DNA of 15,598 nucleotides from assembly GCA_034429695.1 (NCBI GenBank), contig DAOUGC010000142.1:1-15598 (forward strand). Reading direction: 5' to 3'. Positions 7,465 to 13,570 of the stretch are shown piece after piece. The notes beneath the pieces are model-generated. The model searched no databases. It was not told the DNA's origin and saw only the letters and a list, made by a program, of their open reading frames with translations. Position 1 is the first letter of the stretch. The number at the start of each line of letters is the position of its first letter. Source of the DNA: DAOUGC01 sp034429695 (GTDB lineage: Bacteria; Chloroflexota; Anaerolineae; Anaerolineales; Anaerolineaceae). A program made the position numbers and the translations under genes.

Positions 7465-8493
7465 ATGGATGAACAAATGATCATGACCGATCAACTTGAC
7501 GCCGCTGAATCCGTCAACCCAAATGTGCTGCTCTCGGTTCAGGACCTGCGTGTTTATTTTGAACTGCGCCGCATGGGTTTTGGCCACGTGGGTGATGTTC
7601 ATGCAGTTGATGGTGTTTCATTTAATTTGCATGAGGGTGAAGCCATTGCCGTGGTGGGTGAGAGCGGATGCGGGAAATCCTCACTGATGAAAACCATCCT
7701 GGGGCTGTATCGCCCCACCAAGGGACGGGTTTTGTTTGAGGGCCAGAATGTGGGCGAGATGAAGCCAGCCGATTTGAAGAAATACCGCTCACGGGTGGGC
7801 TATATTCAGCAGGACCCTTACGGCGCCATGGCGCCCTTTATGAGCGTCGAGCGTATTCTGGAGGAACCGCTGATCATCAACGGCGTTAAAGATCCAAAGG
7901 AGCGCCGCGAGCGCATCATCAAGAAGCTGGAGGAGGTCAAGATCTTCCCCGTGGAGGATTTTCTGCCCAAGTTCCCGCACCAGTTGAGCGGTGGGCAGCA
8001 GCAGCGCATTGTCATCGCGCGCGCCATGATTCTGGACCCCAAATTCATTGTGGCTGACGAACCGGTCTCCATGCTGGATGCCTCGGTGCGGGTGGAGATC
8101 CTCAAGTTGTTGCGCGGTCTGCAGGAAAAGCACAACCTGGCAGTGATTTATATTACCCACGACCTCTCCACCGTGCGCTATTTCTCGCGCCGCATTTTTG
8201 TGATGTATGCCGGGCAGGTGGTGGAGAAGTCGAAGGTGAGGGACCTGTTGTTTAATGCCGGTCATCCGTACACCCATGCGCTGCTGGCGGCTACATCAGA
8301 CCCTGACGGCAACAATGCCCTGACCTTCAAGGATGTGCCCCCGGGTGAACCACCCAACCTGATCGCCCCGCCAACCGGCTGCCGGTTCCATCCACGCTGC
8401 CCGAAGATGATCCCGGATGTGTGCAATCGTGAGTTTCCGCCGGAATTTGAGATAGAATCAGAGCACGGTGTGATGTGCTGGTTGCACCGCTAG
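7465..8493 (+). CDS. ABC transporter ATPase, DppF/OppF type
   Basis: This 342-aa protein is the partner ATPase of the transporter. Numbered from ATG 7465, it has Walker A GESGCGKSS (65-73), a Q-loop in YIQQDPYG, signature LSGGQQQR (174-181), Walker B FIVADEP (194-200) and switch His232. The D-loop reads SMLDAS. The C-terminal part carries GHPYTHALL and CRFHPRCP, with cysteines 306, 312, 320 and 338 spaced like those of the neighbouring ATPase, so both chains may carry the iron-sulfur motif of this family. If ATG 7450 is used instead, five residues are added. It lies immediately after the first ATPase gene in the same operon. The wider first-loop text (RMGFGHVGDVHAVDG) matches OppF-type proteins, which have an insertion before the Walker A strand. 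Confidence 0.92.
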   Translation: MDEQMIMTDQLDAAESVNPNVLLSVQDLRVYFELRRMGFGHVGDVHAVDGVSFNLHEGEAIAVVGESGCGKSSLMKTILGLYRPTKGRVLFEGQNVGEMKPADLKKYRSRVGYIQQDPYGAMAPFMSVERILEEPLIINGVKDPKERRERIIKKLEEVKIFPVEDFLPKFPHQLSGGQQQRIVIARAMILDPKFIVADEPVSMLDASVRVEILKLLRGLQEKHNLAVIYITHDLSTVRYFSRRIFVMYAGQVVEKSKVRDLLFNAGHPYTHALLAATSDPDGNNALTFKDVPPGEPPNLIAPPTGCRFHPRCPKMIPDVCNREFPPEFEIESEHGVMCWLHR

Positions 8494-8512
8494 AGGAACA
8501 GGCAGGTTGCGG

Positions 8513-8725
8513 ATGGATATTTTTGGCATCAAACCCTGGATCATGATGGTAACCGCTGCAGTTTTGTTGCTGCTGGGCTTTCTATTGCCGCTGTTTATGA
8601 TCCTGGGCCATATCAAATCGACCTTTTTCTTGAACTTCCTGTCGTACACCCTGTCGATCCTGGGGCTGTTTATCGGCATCATCGCCAGTGTCATGGTGGT
8701 GCTGCGCTCGCGCAAGCGAAAATAA
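8513..8725 (+). CDS. Small two-helix membrane protein, function unknown
   Basis: A 70-aa protein starts 19 nt after the ATPase stop. Two hydrophobic helices (about residues 8-32 and 39-64) are joined by a short HIKST-type turn, and the chain ends in the strongly basic RSRKRK, which by the positive-inside rule places the C-terminus in the cytoplasm. CAGG lies 6 nt before ATG 8513; an in-frame TTG at 8507 is less likely. I do not recognise the family. Its position as the last gene before a terminator-like hairpin makes it part of the transporter operon. It could be an accessory or assembly subunit, but that is only guilt by association. The reading frame has a normal codon pattern with no interruption, which supports it being real. 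Confidence 0.65.
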   Translation: MDIFGIKPWIMMVTAAVLLLLGFLLPLFMILGHIKSTFFLNFLSYTLSILGLFIGIIASVMVVLRSRKRK

Positions 8726-8744
8726 CCTCATTACCCGATACCAG

Positions 8745-8790
8745 GGCGGATGCTCCATCACAGGGGGGCATCCGCCTGCTCATTTAATTT
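8745..8790 (+). terminator. Probable terminator of the transporter operon
   Basis: A 12-bp stem with one T-G wobble (8745-8756 with 8765-8776) and an 8-nt loop is followed by TGCTCATTTAATTT. The stem is strong but the T-tract is interrupted, so termination may be incomplete. Confidence 0.65.
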
Positions 8791-8836
8791 ATGAAATTGT
8801 AAGGTAACCGGCAAGATTAAGGCATGGAAAAAAATC

Positions 8837-8842
8837 TATAAT
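8837..8842 (+). promoter_or_regulatory. -10 box placed for a leaderless mRNA
   Basis: A perfect TATAAT lies 6 nt upstream of ATG 8849. Initiation 6-7 nt downstream of a -10 box would fall on the A of the start codon. No clear -35 box is visible and no Shine-Dalgarno sequence precedes the gene, which is consistent with leaderless translation. Confidence 0.6.
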
Positions 8843-8848
8843 AGAGCC

Positions 8849-10087
8849 ATGGCTGTAAATCACCGCATCATGATCGTTGACGACACACTGGATATCGCCC
8901 GCATGTTAAGCACGGCATTGCTGGCAATGAATGAAACGCTGAATGTCAGCGTGGTACCATCCGCAGAAGAAGCCATGCTGGATGCATCCCGCGAACAGGT
9001 TGATTTGCTGGTGACCGACATTCGTCTGCCGGGCATCTCCGGCTTTGACCTGGTGAGGAAGATCCGTGCGCGTTACCCGCACATCAAGGTGATCATGATC
9101 ACCGGCATGAGCGAGGAAAACATCACCATGCAAGCCAGTGAGATGGGCATTGACGCTGTATTGCACAAGCCGCTTGAGCTGCAGGTGTTTACCTCGCTGG
9201 CTGACCGCTTGCTGCAATCCTCTCCGGCGCTGAAGGAAAGCTCGCAACCGGCGCGGGAAAAAGAAAAAACGGGCAACCTGGTGCGTAACAACGGCCTGCC
9301 CGATGAAGTTGGCGCCATCCTCAACCGTATTCGCCAGAACCTGAGCGCGGTATATATCGGGTTGATCCACACCAGCGGCTTCATCCCCGTCATGGTGGGG
9401 GAGCCGCCCTTCCCTGCCTTTGAGAGCGAATGGGTTCCCAGCCTGCAGGCGGTTGCCGGAGCACAGAGCCGGCTTTCCATGCGATTAAACTCGCGCGCTG
9501 GCAAGGGCGTACCCCCTGAGAACATCACCGCGCTGCGCGGTGAGGGGCACGATGTGATGCTGGCGGTGGTGGGAGAGTTTTTGCTGGTGGTGGTGCTCAA
9601 GACGGGCCGTACCCCGCTGCGCATGACCCTGGCGGTGGAGGAGATCCTCGGGGCAGAACCCGGGCTTATCGAAGCGGTGCAGAGTGCGCGTTTTACCCCG
9701 CCGGATACATCCGTGCAGGCAGTATTTGCCGCCATGGTGGAGCGCAACGCCAGGGCAACCGGAGCGCTGGTGCAAACCCCCGCGTCCGTTGAGCCGTCCG
9801 CAGATGCTGCTTCACCGGCGGCGGTCGCACCGGAGCGGTCAGCGGCGCATCCGTCGCGCACGGTCAGCCGGAAAGCAAAATCACAGCCGGTGGTGGAAGA
9901 ACCGCCCGAGAACCCTGCCAGTCTGGAGGAGCTTTCGCAACTTTTGCAAAACGGGGCAACCGCGGTTCAGAATGCGGATGATTTCTGGGAGCAGGCCACG
10001 GCTGAGGCCACTGATACGCCGGTGGATCCCGACGCCATCTCCTACGAAGAGGCGCGCCGTCGCGGTCTGGCAGTTCAGGACGAATGA
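8849..10087 (+). CDS. Response regulator: receiver domain fused to a probable Roadblock/LC7 domain
   Basis: This is a 412-aa cytoplasmic signalling protein. Residues 5-122 form a CheY-like receiver with all key positions: acidic pair Asp11/Asp12, phospho-acceptor Asp57 (VTDIRLPG), Thr85 in MITG and Lys107 in HKP. Residues about 150-265 have the helix-strand pattern of a Roadblock/LC7 fold (DEVGAILNRI, a hydrophobic YIGLIHTSGFIPVMVG hairpin, a long helix around AVAGAQSRL, then DVMLAVVGEFLLVVVLKTG). Such domains in bacteria often bind MglA-type small GTPases. From about 305 the chain is Ala/Pro/Ser-rich and probably disordered, ending in a short acidic helix. There is no DNA-binding output domain and no histidine kinase gene nearby. 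It is monocistronic, in a convergent pair with the next SBP gene. The receiver is certain; the Roadblock assignment is by pattern only. Confidence 0.85.
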   Translation: MAVNHRIMIVDDTLDIARMLSTALLAMNETLNVSVVPSAEEAMLDASREQVDLLVTDIRLPGISGFDLVRKIRARYPHIKVIMITGMSEENITMQASEMGIDAVLHKPLELQVFTSLADRLLQSSPALKESSQPAREKEKTGNLVRNNGLPDEVGAILNRIRQNLSAVYIGLIHTSGFIPVMVGEPPFPAFESEWVPSLQAVAGAQSRLSMRLNSRAGKGVPPENITALRGEGHDVMLAVVGEFLLVVVLKTGRTPLRMTLAVEEILGAEPGLIEAVQSARFTPPDTSVQAVFAAMVERNARATGALVQTPASVEPSADAASPAAVAPERSAAHPSRTVSRKAKSQPVVEEPPENPASLEELSQLLQNGATAVQNADDFWEQATAEATDTPVDPDAISYEEARRRGLAVQDE

Positions 10088-10096
10088 TCGCGCTTT

Positions 10097-10135
10097 GATT
10101 AAAAATCAACTCCCCTGCCAGTAAGGCAGGGGAGT
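10097..10135 (-). terminator. Shared terminator between convergent genes
   Basis: A perfect 11-bp stem (10109-10119 with 10125-10135, loop AGTAA) sits in the 74-bp gap between the regulator and the minus-strand SBP gene. On the minus strand it is followed by TGATTTTTAATC, a fair T-tract. On the plus strand the tail is only GATGTTTAACC, so it serves the SBP gene best and may also stop the regulator mRNA. Confidence 0.8.
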
Positions 10136-10161
10136 GATGTTTAACCAAGGGGCAGGCCGGT

Positions 10162-11997
10162 TTACTCCTGCGGCAGCAGGTCCCACTTCTCATAGCGGTC
10201 GTAACCGGTGATGGAAATGGTGTCCTCCACGTAGTCAGAAACCAGCACCTTGCTGGCGTACCATTGAATGGGGGTGAGCACAGCCATGTCGGTGATCAGG
10301 ATCTGCTCTGCCTGGGCATACATATCCATGCGGGCAGCCGGATCGGCCTCGGTGGCGGCAGCGGTGATCAGTTGCATGAACTGGTCAAATTCCGGTGAGT
10401 CGCCCTCCACATAATCGTCAGCGTTGGCCACGGGCCAGTCAGCCACGTCCTGATAGCCGCCGCCCAGCGCCCACACTTCATAGAGGAAGTTGTTGGCATC
10501 GGGATAATCCTGCACCCAGGAACCACGGTAGACGTTCTCCAGGCCTTCAACGCGCTGGTTGAGGTAGACTTTCCATTCCTGGTTGGACAGGATCACTTTG
10601 ATGCCCAGTGTATCCTGCCACATGGCCTGCAGTGCTTCGGCTTTGCGGCGGTTGAGGTCGCTGGTGTTGAACATCAGGGTGAGTTCCACCTGGTCGGCGG
10701 TGATGCCCTTTTCGTCCAGATATTCCTGCAGGATGGCTTTGGCAGCATCCGGGTCGTACCTCACACCCAGGTCGGGGTAGCTATCGGGCTTGGGGGCGCC
10801 CGCAACACCGGGGTGGGTGAACCAGTAGGCAGGCGTACCGGACTTGATCACGTTGGTGACCATGGCTTCGCGGTCAACGGCCAGCGAGAGCGCCTTGCGA
10901 ACACGCACATCGTCGGTGGGGGCAAGCTGGGTGTTGAAAGCGAAGAACTCGGTGCCCAGGGTGTAGGTGTCACGCACCAGTGCGCCCATCACAGGGTCAG
11001 CCAGCACGCGGTCCATATCAGCGGCGGGAACGCCGGCCACATCCAGGTTGCCGGCTTCAAATTCAGCCAGGGCGGGACCAGAGTCAATGAATGACCAGTG
11101 GATTTCATCAATCTTCGGCTGGGGCACAACCTCGTCGCCGGGCCAGAAGGGGTTTTTCGCCAGGGTCATTTCAGAATCGTGCACCCATTCCTTGAGGGTG
11201 AAGGGGCCGTAACCCTGATAGAAACCCGTCTCAATCCAGCGTTCAGAGCGGCCTTCGGTGCAATCGTCGCCGTCAATGATCCAGCTTGGCATGGCATGCG
11301 CCACCCACAGGCCGGCAATGTTCAGGTTGTAGACTGCAGGTGAGGTGAAGGTGATTTCGAGGGTGGCATCGTCAATGACTTTCACACCCACCGCGTCAGC
11401 TTCGGCTTCGCCAGCATTGTAATCAGCCGCGCCAACAATGGCCGGGTTCAAAACGTAGGCATAGTCTGATGCGGTGGCGGGGTTCAAGGTGCGCAGGATG
11501 CCGTAGGCGAAATCGCCGGCGGTGACCATGCGCGGGTTGCCTTCGCAATCCAGTACCTGAACCACGGAGTCGGTGGTGACGTCATATTTTACCCAGGGTA
11601 CATCCTGTTTGATGGTGAATGTGTAGGTGAGACCGTCTTCAGACACGGCCACATCGGTGGCCATGGCGTTTTCCAGTTCGCCTGTCTCTTCATTTTGCCG
11701 GGTGAGACCCACGGTCATGGTGTCGACCATTTGAATGGAGATGACGTCAACTGCCAGGGCGGTGTCAATGGTGGGGATATCGCCGGGGCCCCAGGCAAGT
11801 CGTAATACCTTTTTGTCGCTAGTGGCATCAACGGGAGCCGCCGGTTCCGATGTGGCGACAATGACGATCTGTTCGCCTTCCTGCTCTACAATTTGAGTCT
11901 GAATGATGGGTTCAGCCGGGACAGGTTGGCAGGCGGTCAGTGCGAAGGAAAAAATCAGGATCAGGCTGAGCGCGAGCCAGAATTTGGAACGAAACAT
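10162..11997 (-). CDS. OppA-like family 5 solute-binding lipoprotein, conventional order
   Basis: This 611-aa secreted lipoprotein starts at the ATG complementary to 11995-11997, preceded by GAGGAGG with an 8-nt gap (from AGGAGG). The in-frame GTG ending at 12069 would only add a charged stretch before the signal peptide. The signal peptide (1-22) ends in lipobox LTAC with Cys23. Segment order is normal: LRLAWGPGDIPTIDTA near the mature N-terminus (65-80), TYTFTIKQDVPW (124-135), the GYGPFTLKEW equivalent of GTGPY (262-271), KIDEIHW...FEAGNLDV (295-320), DDVRVRKALSLAVDREAM (362-379), VQDYPDANNFLYE (495-507). These resemble OppA-type oligopeptide receptors. No permease lies beside it, so it probably supplies another transporter, possibly the one encoded upstream on the plus strand. 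The ligand is not determinable from sequence. Confidence 0.92.
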   Translation of the reverse strand: MFRSKFWLALSLILIFSFALTACQPVPAEPIIQTQIVEQEGEQIVIVATSEPAAPVDATSDKKVLRLAWGPGDIPTIDTALAVDVISIQMVDTMTVGLTRQNEETGELENAMATDVAVSEDGLTYTFTIKQDVPWVKYDVTTDSVVQVLDCEGNPRMVTAGDFAYGILRTLNPATASDYAYVLNPAIVGAADYNAGEAEADAVGVKVIDDATLEITFTSPAVYNLNIAGLWVAHAMPSWIIDGDDCTEGRSERWIETGFYQGYGPFTLKEWVHDSEMTLAKNPFWPGDEVVPQPKIDEIHWSFIDSGPALAEFEAGNLDVAGVPAADMDRVLADPVMGALVRDTYTLGTEFFAFNTQLAPTDDVRVRKALSLAVDREAMVTNVIKSGTPAYWFTHPGVAGAPKPDSYPDLGVRYDPDAAKAILQEYLDEKGITADQVELTLMFNTSDLNRRKAEALQAMWQDTLGIKVILSNQEWKVYLNQRVEGLENVYRGSWVQDYPDANNFLYEVWALGGGYQDVADWPVANADDYVEGDSPEFDQFMQLITAAATEADPAARMDMYAQAEQILITDMAVLTPIQWYASKVLVSDYVEDTISITGYDRYEKWDLLPQE

Positions 11998-12303
11998 GGG
12001 GGTATCCTCCTCGATACTGTTGTTATGAGAACAAACAGATGGTACGACAAATGGTTTTTCTTCGCCCACTCCTTTCTGGTCTATTCAGTTGTCTCCTGGG
12101 GAAAGACGGACCGTTTCTTTAATAAAACGATAATTATTTATAGCATAAATACAATTGCAAGACAATTTGTGAACAAAAGTGTTGTTTAACACACAAGTAT
12201 TCTTAAGGTACACTTACTTTTGCACCACTTTATATTTTCTGTCGTTTACAGGCTGGCTGAAATGCGGGCAGGCAGGGAACTGCCAGCCGATGCTGTTGGC
12301 TGC
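11998..12303. other. AT-rich intergenic region between the SBP and tRNA genes
   Basis: This stretch of about 300 bp holds the long leader (about 11998-12130) and promoter of the minus-strand SBP gene. The rest, to about 12303, contains no credible gene: frames there are short, lack ribosome binding sites and one simply runs into the tRNA. Weak inverted repeats are present (CAAAAGT at 12174-12180 with ACTTTTG at 12216-12222). Confidence 0.6.
12137..12165 (-). promoter_or_regulatory. Promoter for the minus-strand SBP gene
   Basis: Read on the minus strand, TTGTCT (12165-12160) and TATAAA (12142-12137) are 17 bp apart, with TG one base before the -10 box (extended -10). Transcription would start near 12130, leaving a leader of about 130 nt. 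A short palindrome, GTGTT-GTTT-AACAC, at 12179-12192 lies just upstream of the -35 box and could bind a regulator. Confidence 0.65.
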
Positions 12304-12332
12304 TTAACTTTTCGCCTCTTTTGTGTTAAAAT
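12304..12332 (+). promoter_or_regulatory. Promoter for tRNA-Gln
   Basis: TTAACT (12304-12309) and TAAAAT (12327-12332) are 17 bp apart, with TG at 12324-12325 as an extended -10. Initiation near 12339 would lie about 6 nt before the mature tRNA end. Confidence 0.6.
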
Positions 12333-12344
12333 CCTTTCGCACGT

Positions 12345-12418
12345 TGGGGCGTGGTGCAATGGCAGCACACCAGACTTTGGATCTGTGGATCTTGGTTCGA
12401 GTCCAGGCGCCCCAGCCA
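12345..12418 (+). tRNA. tRNA-Gln, anticodon TTG
   Basis: The 74-nt cloverleaf folds completely. The acceptor stem is TGGGGCG/CGCCCCA with the T1-A72 pair typical of tRNA-Gln. The D stem is GTGC/GCAC around a loop containing GG, the anticodon loop is CTTTGGA with TTG at 12377-12379, the variable loop is 4 nt, and the T stem CTTGG/CCAGG closes TTCGAGT. Discriminator G73 and an encoded CCA end (12416-12418) are present. The only flaw is a C-T mismatch at pair 27-43 at the base of the anticodon stem. It reads CAA and, by wobble, CAG codons. Confidence 0.96.
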
Positions 12419-12426
12419 TCACACAC

Positions 12427-12482
12427 ATTACGCAGATGGCGCAGATCTTTGGTTTATCTGCGAAGCCTGCGTAATTTTTTTT
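12427..12482 (+). terminator. tRNA-Gln terminator abutting the glmU ribosome binding site
   Basis: The outer stem ATTACGCAG/CTGCGTAAT (12427-12435 with 12467-12475) encloses an inner stem CGCAGAT/ATCTGCG (12440-12446 with 12456-12462). Seven further T (12476-12482) follow directly, and GGAG of the glmU ribosome binding site begins on the next base. CGCAGAT also occurs at 12431-12437, so ATCTGCG has two possible partners, which allows an alternative fold that would break the outer stem. Confidence 0.85.
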
Positions 12483-12486
12483 GGAG
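12483..12486 (+). promoter_or_regulatory. Ribosome binding site setting the glmU start
   Basis: GGAG lies 5 nt before ATG 12492. The open frame extends upstream through the tRNA, but the conserved uridyltransferase N-terminus begins at this ATG. Confidence 0.85.
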
Positions 12487-12491
12487 CGGAA

Positions 12492-13490
12492 ATGAAAACC
12501 ACTGCCGTCATCCTGGCCGCAGGTCAGGGAACCCGTATGCGCTCAAAGCTGCCCAAGGTTTTGCATCCCCTTGCGGGAAAACCCATGCTCATGCATTCGA
12601 TTGATGCCGCCTGGCAGGTGACCGGTACACAGCCGGTGGTGGTGGTGGGGCACGGCGCTGACGGTGTGCGCGCCGCGGTGGGGGATCGCGCCCGCTTTGT
12701 TGTCCAGGATCGTCAGCTTGGCACAGCCAACGCCGTACTGGCTGCCGAGGATCTACTGCGCAATGAGGGCGGGTTGGTGCTGGTCATGTTCGGAGACATG
12801 CCCCTGTTGCGGGCTGACATGTTGACCGAGCTGGTAAACCGTCAGCAGGAAAGCTCCTCTCCAATGGTGATGACCAGCGTGATGTGCGATGACCCGCATG
12901 GTTTTGGACGCATCTTGCGCGCCCCCGATGGAGCCGTGACCGGCATCGTGGAAGAGGCGGTTGCCACCCCTGAGCAGCTTGCCATCCGTGAGTTGAATGT
13001 CAGTGCGTACTGCTTCAAAGCCGACTGGTTATGGCCCGCGCTGCATCGTATTGGAGTTTCTCCCAAAGGTGAATATTACCTGACCGATATTGTTGAGCTT
13101 GCCGTGCAGGATGGCCACCGGGTGGACGCAGTGGTGATTGACGATATTCGTGACGCGCTGGGGGTCAACAATCGCGTGCATTTGTCTGAGGCGGAGACCA
13201 TTCTTCGTGAGCGCATCAACACCGCCTGGATGCTGGCCGGTGTGAGCATGGTTGACCCCGCCAGTACATATATCGAACCGGATGTGACCATTGGCAGGGA
13301 TGTGGTGCTTTACCCCAACTGTGTATTGCGCGGTAATACCAGCATTGGTGAGAACTGCACGCTGGGTCCCGGGTGTGTCATCATTGACAGTCAGGTTGGG
13401 GAGGGGTGTGTTGTGGAAACAGCCTGGTTGCAGGGGGTGGCCCTGCCGGACGGCAGCCATGTGCCTGCATTTGAACGGCTGACAGGATGA
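12492..13490 (+). CDS. glmU: GlmU-like N-acetylglucosamine-1-phosphate uridyltransferase, short form
   Basis: This 332-aa cytoplasmic enzyme would make UDP-GlcNAc from GlcNAc-1-phosphate and UTP for cell-surface polymers. The N-terminal nucleotidyltransferase (about 1-230) is intact: VILAAGQGTRMRSKLPKVL (6-24), the QLGTANAV substrate loop (75-82), GDMPLL with the metal-binding Asp (101-106), the ELNVSAY block (167-173) and GEYYLTDIV (193-201). The C-terminal left-handed beta-helix has only a few hexapeptide repeats (about 258-312) and stops at 332. Bifunctional GlmU has about 450-460 residues. The acetyltransferase active-site region (the His and following Asn of the later coils) is therefore missing. 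No continuation appears in any frame downstream, so it is not a simple frameshift. It is either a monofunctional uridyltransferase or a related sugar-1-phosphate nucleotidyltransferase. The gene starts just after the tRNA-Gln terminator. Confidence 0.85.
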   Translation: MKTTAVILAAGQGTRMRSKLPKVLHPLAGKPMLMHSIDAAWQVTGTQPVVVVGHGADGVRAAVGDRARFVVQDRQLGTANAVLAAEDLLRNEGGLVLVMFGDMPLLRADMLTELVNRQQESSSPMVMTSVMCDDPHGFGRILRAPDGAVTGIVEEAVATPEQLAIRELNVSAYCFKADWLWPALHRIGVSPKGEYYLTDIVELAVQDGHRVDAVVIDDIRDALGVNNRVHLSEAETILRERINTAWMLAGVSMVDPASTYIEPDVTIGRDVVLYPNCVLRGNTSIGENCTLGPGCVIIDSQVGEGCVVETAWLQGVALPDGSHVPAFERLTG

Positions 13491-13525
13491 GTCTTGAGTC
13501 CACTCGCAAGAATTGCCATCTTACA

Positions 13526-13531
13526 TATAAT
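13526..13531 (+). promoter_or_regulatory. -10 box upstream of the CNNM/CBS gene
   Basis: A perfect TATAAT lies in the 72-bp gap after glmU. No -35 box is visible at 16-18 bp. Initiation would fall at about 13538-13541, at or next to the ATG of a nine-codon ORF. Confidence 0.5.
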
Positions 13532-13540
13532 AGTAAATAC

Positions 13541-13570
13541 ATGAAAATACGGTTCATCGCGCATGAATGA
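13541..13570 (+). CDS. Possible nine-codon leader ORF
   Basis: ATG 13541 opens a short frame encoding MKIRFIAHE that ends at TGA 13568-13570, overlapping the first eight bases of the following gene. It starts about where transcription from the TATAAT at 13526 would begin, so it could be translated leaderlessly and bring ribosomes to the downstream ATG, which has no Shine-Dalgarno sequence. Without comparative data this remains speculative; a chance ORF of this size is common. Confidence 0.3.
   Translation: MKIRFIAHE

Noticed and set aside
9073..9861. 262-codon antisense frame under the response regulator
   Set aside because: Low-complexity composition, no start signals, and the plus-strand frame encodes a clear receiver domain with intact catalytic residues.
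11998..12069. Upstream GTG start of the minus-strand SBP
   Set aside because: The extension is charged and lies in the leader; GAGGAGG precedes ATG 11997, where the signal peptide begins.
12431..12446. Short tandem CGCAGAT copies as a CRISPR or mobile-element footprint
   Set aside because: Only two copies 9 bp apart, lying inside the terminator stem; no spacers, target-site duplication or integrase gene near the tRNA.
12351..12491. N-terminal extension of the glmU frame through the tRNA gene
   Set aside because: The frame is open by chance across the tRNA and terminator; the conserved domain begins at ATG 12492.
13291..13560. Frameshifted remainder of the GlmU acetyltransferase domain
   Set aside because: Other frames after 13400 show no hexapeptide-repeat sequence, and the next promoter and gene begin within 75 bp, so there is no room for the missing 120 or so residues.
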